Origin: Acetobacterium malicum subsp. dehalogenans DSM 11527
GTDB lineage: Bacteria; Bacillota; Clostridia; Eubacteriales; Eubacteriaceae
Direction: 5' to 3'
Length of the DNA: 64,000 nucleotides
Assembly: GCF_000472665.1 (NCBI RefSeq)
Contig: NZ_AXAC01000015.1
Span: forward strand, 34,858-98,857
The notes beneath the pieces were generated by a model, which saw only the letters and a list, made by a program, of their open reading frames with translations, made no database searches and had not been told where the DNA came from. How positions within the stretch are numbered: position 1 is the stretch's first letter; each line of letters starts with the position of its first letter. Below are positions 62,297-64,000 of the stretch, one piece after another. A program made the translations under genes and the position numbers.

Positions 62297-62809
62297 ATGT
62301 TACATTTAATTATCTTAGGGATCACTTCGGGCATTATTGCCGGTCTTTTTACCCATTTGGCCTTCGTTGCTGAAGTTTTGCCAGTTATTGTCTGGGTTGC
62401 TTTTCTTGGCGAAGCAACATTTTTTGCCGCAGGGGGAAAAAACAAAGGATTTGTCAAAGGCCTTGCGTCAAACCTTGCCGGCGTTTTTTGGGCCTATCTC
62501 ATCTTTATGGTTTTAGCTACATGGGAATCGCAAATGACTATGAGTATCACTGTTTTCTTTGTGGTATTGTTTATGATTGCTCAGTCTAAAATTGACATTC
62601 TTTCGTTTACTCCCGGAACATTTATCGGGGCAGCTGCGCTTTTTGGCACAAAATCAGCCGCATTGCCGGATGGCGAACCTATCGGTGTCATCATTGCACT
62701 GATCCTCGGTTTTGTGATGGGTTGGGCCGCTGAAAAAGCTGCTGACACCATCATTCCACTGATTGAAAAGAAAAAAACTGCAAAAATCATTCAGGAAGAA
62801 AACATATAA
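62297..62809 (+). CDS. DUF1097-family membrane protein
   Basis: 170-aa integral membrane protein with about five hydrophobic segments and a basic C-terminus (EKKKTAKIIQEE). Features such as EATFFAAGGKNKGFVKGLASN and FTPGTFIGAAALFGT match DUF1097; no function is established. Co-occurrence with permease-like proteins is known in other bacteria. ATG 62297 follows GAAAGGTAG. A TTG five codons earlier is less likely. Confidence 0.8.
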   Translation: MLHLIILGITSGIIAGLFTHLAFVAEVLPVIVWVAFLGEATFFAAGGKNKGFVKGLASNLAGVFWAYLIFMVLATWESQMTMSITVFFVVLFMIAQSKIDILSFTPGTFIGAAALFGTKSAALPDGEPIGVIIALILGFVMGWAAEKAADTIIPLIEKKKTAKIIQEENI

Positions 62810-62828
62810 AGATAAAGATAAAAATAAA

Positions 62829-62883
62829 AAAGGAGCTTCTACCATTTAGCTGATTCGCTATTTGGTAGAAGCTCTTTCTTTTT
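62829..62883. terminator. Bidirectional terminator
   Basis: GAGCTTCTACCA (62833-62844) pairs with TGGTAGAAGCTC (62863-62874), flanked by A-rich left and T-rich right sequence; serves the DUF1097 gene and the converging NuoG-like gene. Confidence 0.8.
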
Positions 62884-62884
62884 A

Positions 62885-64000
62885 TTATTTAATAACCTTG
62901 TTCAAATCATCCTGAATTGTATTCATCAGATAATCAGTGCCAGGCAGTTTCTTAAACAACTGGCCATTGATGTAGGGGCTCAGTGCTAAACCTAGTAGCT
63001 CTGCTGAAAAATGCGTCAACAGCGACCCTGCTTTTACCCCTCGGAATACCGGGTGATCCTTTTCAATGGATTTTCTTATTCTTCCTGGGTCTGACGATCC
63101 CAGATCAGTCGAAAGAATTTCGGCAATCGCCTGAACCATATTAATATTATTGATTCCCAGCGGATTTTCCACTGCCTGTCTCACCTTCAGCAACCGTCCT
63201 TCAGTGTTTACAAAGGTGCCACTGACTTCCGGGAAAGCCAGGGCTGGCAGTACCACGTCGGCTTTTTGTGCGGCGTCAGTCAAGTGAGTATCCTGAACCA
63301 TCAGAAATTCATAACCACTTAAATCGGCATTGGGATCTTCGCCGAAAAGCAACAGGGCTTTGGCCTTTGCCAGAACTACAGGGGTGTTGGTTACCCCCAG
63401 GGCATTTAGTCCCATACTGTTATTCTTGAACGCTACTCTGAAAACACCGCTGCGTATGCCATCGGCTTGATCAAGCAGAACCAGCATATTTCCGATCATT
63501 GCTGCCGCTTCTTCGGTAACATATTTATCACTGATAACCATGACCAGATTTTTGGCCTGAATCAGTCCTTTCCCGATTGTTCTGGCATCCTCGCTGATAT
63601 CAAAATCAAAGAGTGAGGTTTTCAGGAGTTCTATATTTCCAAGATCAGTTTTAACCCTGCTGTTTTCCAGCACATGTTTGGTGATTTCTCCTAAAAATGG
63701 CAGCTGGTCAAAATCAAGGATAAACTCTTGGCCAAGCTTACCGTAGCCACTTTCCCGGTGATTGATCGACATAATAGTAGCGCCATTTTTTGATGCCTGG
63801 ATCAACTTATACTTGACAATCGGATTGTCCGCTGGCAGCATTCCGAGAATCAGAATGGTATCGGCCGTAACAATCGCTTCCATATCCCGGATCTGATAGT
63901 CACCCTGGAGAACCGCTTCTTCTCCCGCCTTACGGTTACTGAAGCTGAAGGTTTCAGCCCGCAGTACCTTGGCCAGTTCGGTCATATTATAAATTTCCTC
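62885..64000 (-). CDS. NuoG/FdhA-like molybdopterin oxidoreductase domain, 5' end outside window
   Basis: C-terminal part of a large oxidoreductase subunit. The frame stays open past 63985 to the window edge, so the ATG at 63985 is internal. Family segments are VTADTILILGMLPADNPIVKY, KALLLFGEDPNADLSGYEFL, and the conserved QKADVVLPALAFPEVSGTFV NTEGR region typical of NuoG and formate dehydrogenase alpha subunits. No Fe-S cysteines are in this part. Whether it belongs to a hydrogenase, a formate dehydrogenase or a Nuo-like complex needs the upstream sequence. Confidence 0.88.
   Translation of the reverse strand, partial: EEIYNMTELAKVLRAETFSFSNRKAGEEAVLQGDYQIRDMEAIVTADTILILGMLPADNPIVKYKLIQASKNGATIMSINHRESGYGKLGQEFILDFDQLPFLGEITKHVLENSRVKTDLGNIELLKTSLFDFDISEDARTIGKGLIQAKNLVMVISDKYVTEEAAAMIGNMLVLLDQADGIRSGVFRVAFKNNSMGLNALGVTNTPVVLAKAKALLLFGEDPNADLSGYEFLMVQDTHLTDAAQKADVVLPALAFPEVSGTFVNTEGRLLKVRQAVENPLGINNINMVQAIAEILSTDLGSSDPGRIRKSIEKDHPVFRGVKAGSLLTHFSAELLGLALSPYINGQLFKKLPGTDYLMNTIQDDLNKVIK

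Noticed and set aside
1..64000. CRISPR array, tRNA/rRNA genes, transposase or prophage
   Set aside because: No regularly spaced repeats, cloverleaf or rRNA sequences, or mobile-element proteins were seen on either strand.

Overview
The window looks like a chromosomal segment from an acetogenic member of the Eubacteriaceae, most like Acetobacterium. The evidence is a complete formate-tetrahydrofolate ligase, a corrinoid protein next to a uroporphyrinogen-decarboxylase-type methyltransferase, many iron-sulfur, molybdenum and flavin enzymes, Gram-positive promoter and SOS-box types, and a GC content in the mid-40s. The genus is inferred from gene content and was not tested by a search. No rRNA, tRNA, CRISPR array, transposase or prophage was seen.

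Layout. 1-4.5 kb: a chemosensory operon (TetR, CheA, CheW, a chemoreceptor cut by the window edge). 4.7-9.4 kb: an FAD dehydrogenase, a flavodoxin-like protein and a clostripain-type lipoprotein. 9.6-11.3 kb: fhs of the Wood-Ljungdahl pathway. 11.8-16.8 kb: a methyl-transfer operon (two paralogous GPH-type transporters around a corrinoid protein and a methyltransferase) behind a long structured leader. 17.2-22.8 kb: GNAT enzyme, XPD-like helicase with a nuclease domain, YgbA-like protein and a LexA-controlled dinB unit. 22.9-29.6 kb: a six-gene operon built on the 2-hydroxyacyl-CoA dehydratase / double-cubane-cluster fold. 29.8-39.9 kb: lipase, AhpD-like protein, glycerol dehydrogenase with a PocR-type regulator, a class M sirtuin / macrodomain pair co-transcribed with two QueG-like ferredoxins, and an IclR regulator with a small monooxygenase. 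39.97-57 kb: sixteen co-oriented genes around a molybdenum aldehyde oxidoreductase (Mop). 57.2-62.1 kb: an aromatic-sensing XylR_N/V4R-PucR regulator and a TetR / enoate-reductase pair. 62.3-64 kb: a DUF1097 membrane protein and the 3' part of a NuoG/FdhA-like gene.

Two regions stand out. (1) The 22.9-29.6 kb operon pairs a cysteine-rich HgdB/DCCP-like protein with a paralogue that has lost most putative cluster ligands, one ATP-dependent activase, a membrane polyferredoxin, a CcdA-like thiol transporter and a Cys-rich anchored protein. It looks like an ATP-driven low-potential reductase fed with electrons across the membrane. (2) The 40-57 kb island encodes Mop plus a large set of accessory proteins of unknown chemistry (TrsS-type radical SAM protein, methyltransferase, CoA ligase, C_GCAxxG_C_C protein, MoeA-like protein, NifX-like protein, dicluster flavoprotein, XdhC, MocA-like transferase). 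Within it the MocA-like/HD gene and the histidine-phosphatase gene appear to have been joined by an internal deletion at a 10-base microhomology.

The Mop, zinc alcohol dehydrogenase, enoate reductase and aromatic-type sensor together suggest growth on aromatic or unsaturated alcohols and aldehydes. Similar 14-bp palindromes near the enoate-reductase and alcohol-dehydrogenase promoters suggest co-regulation.
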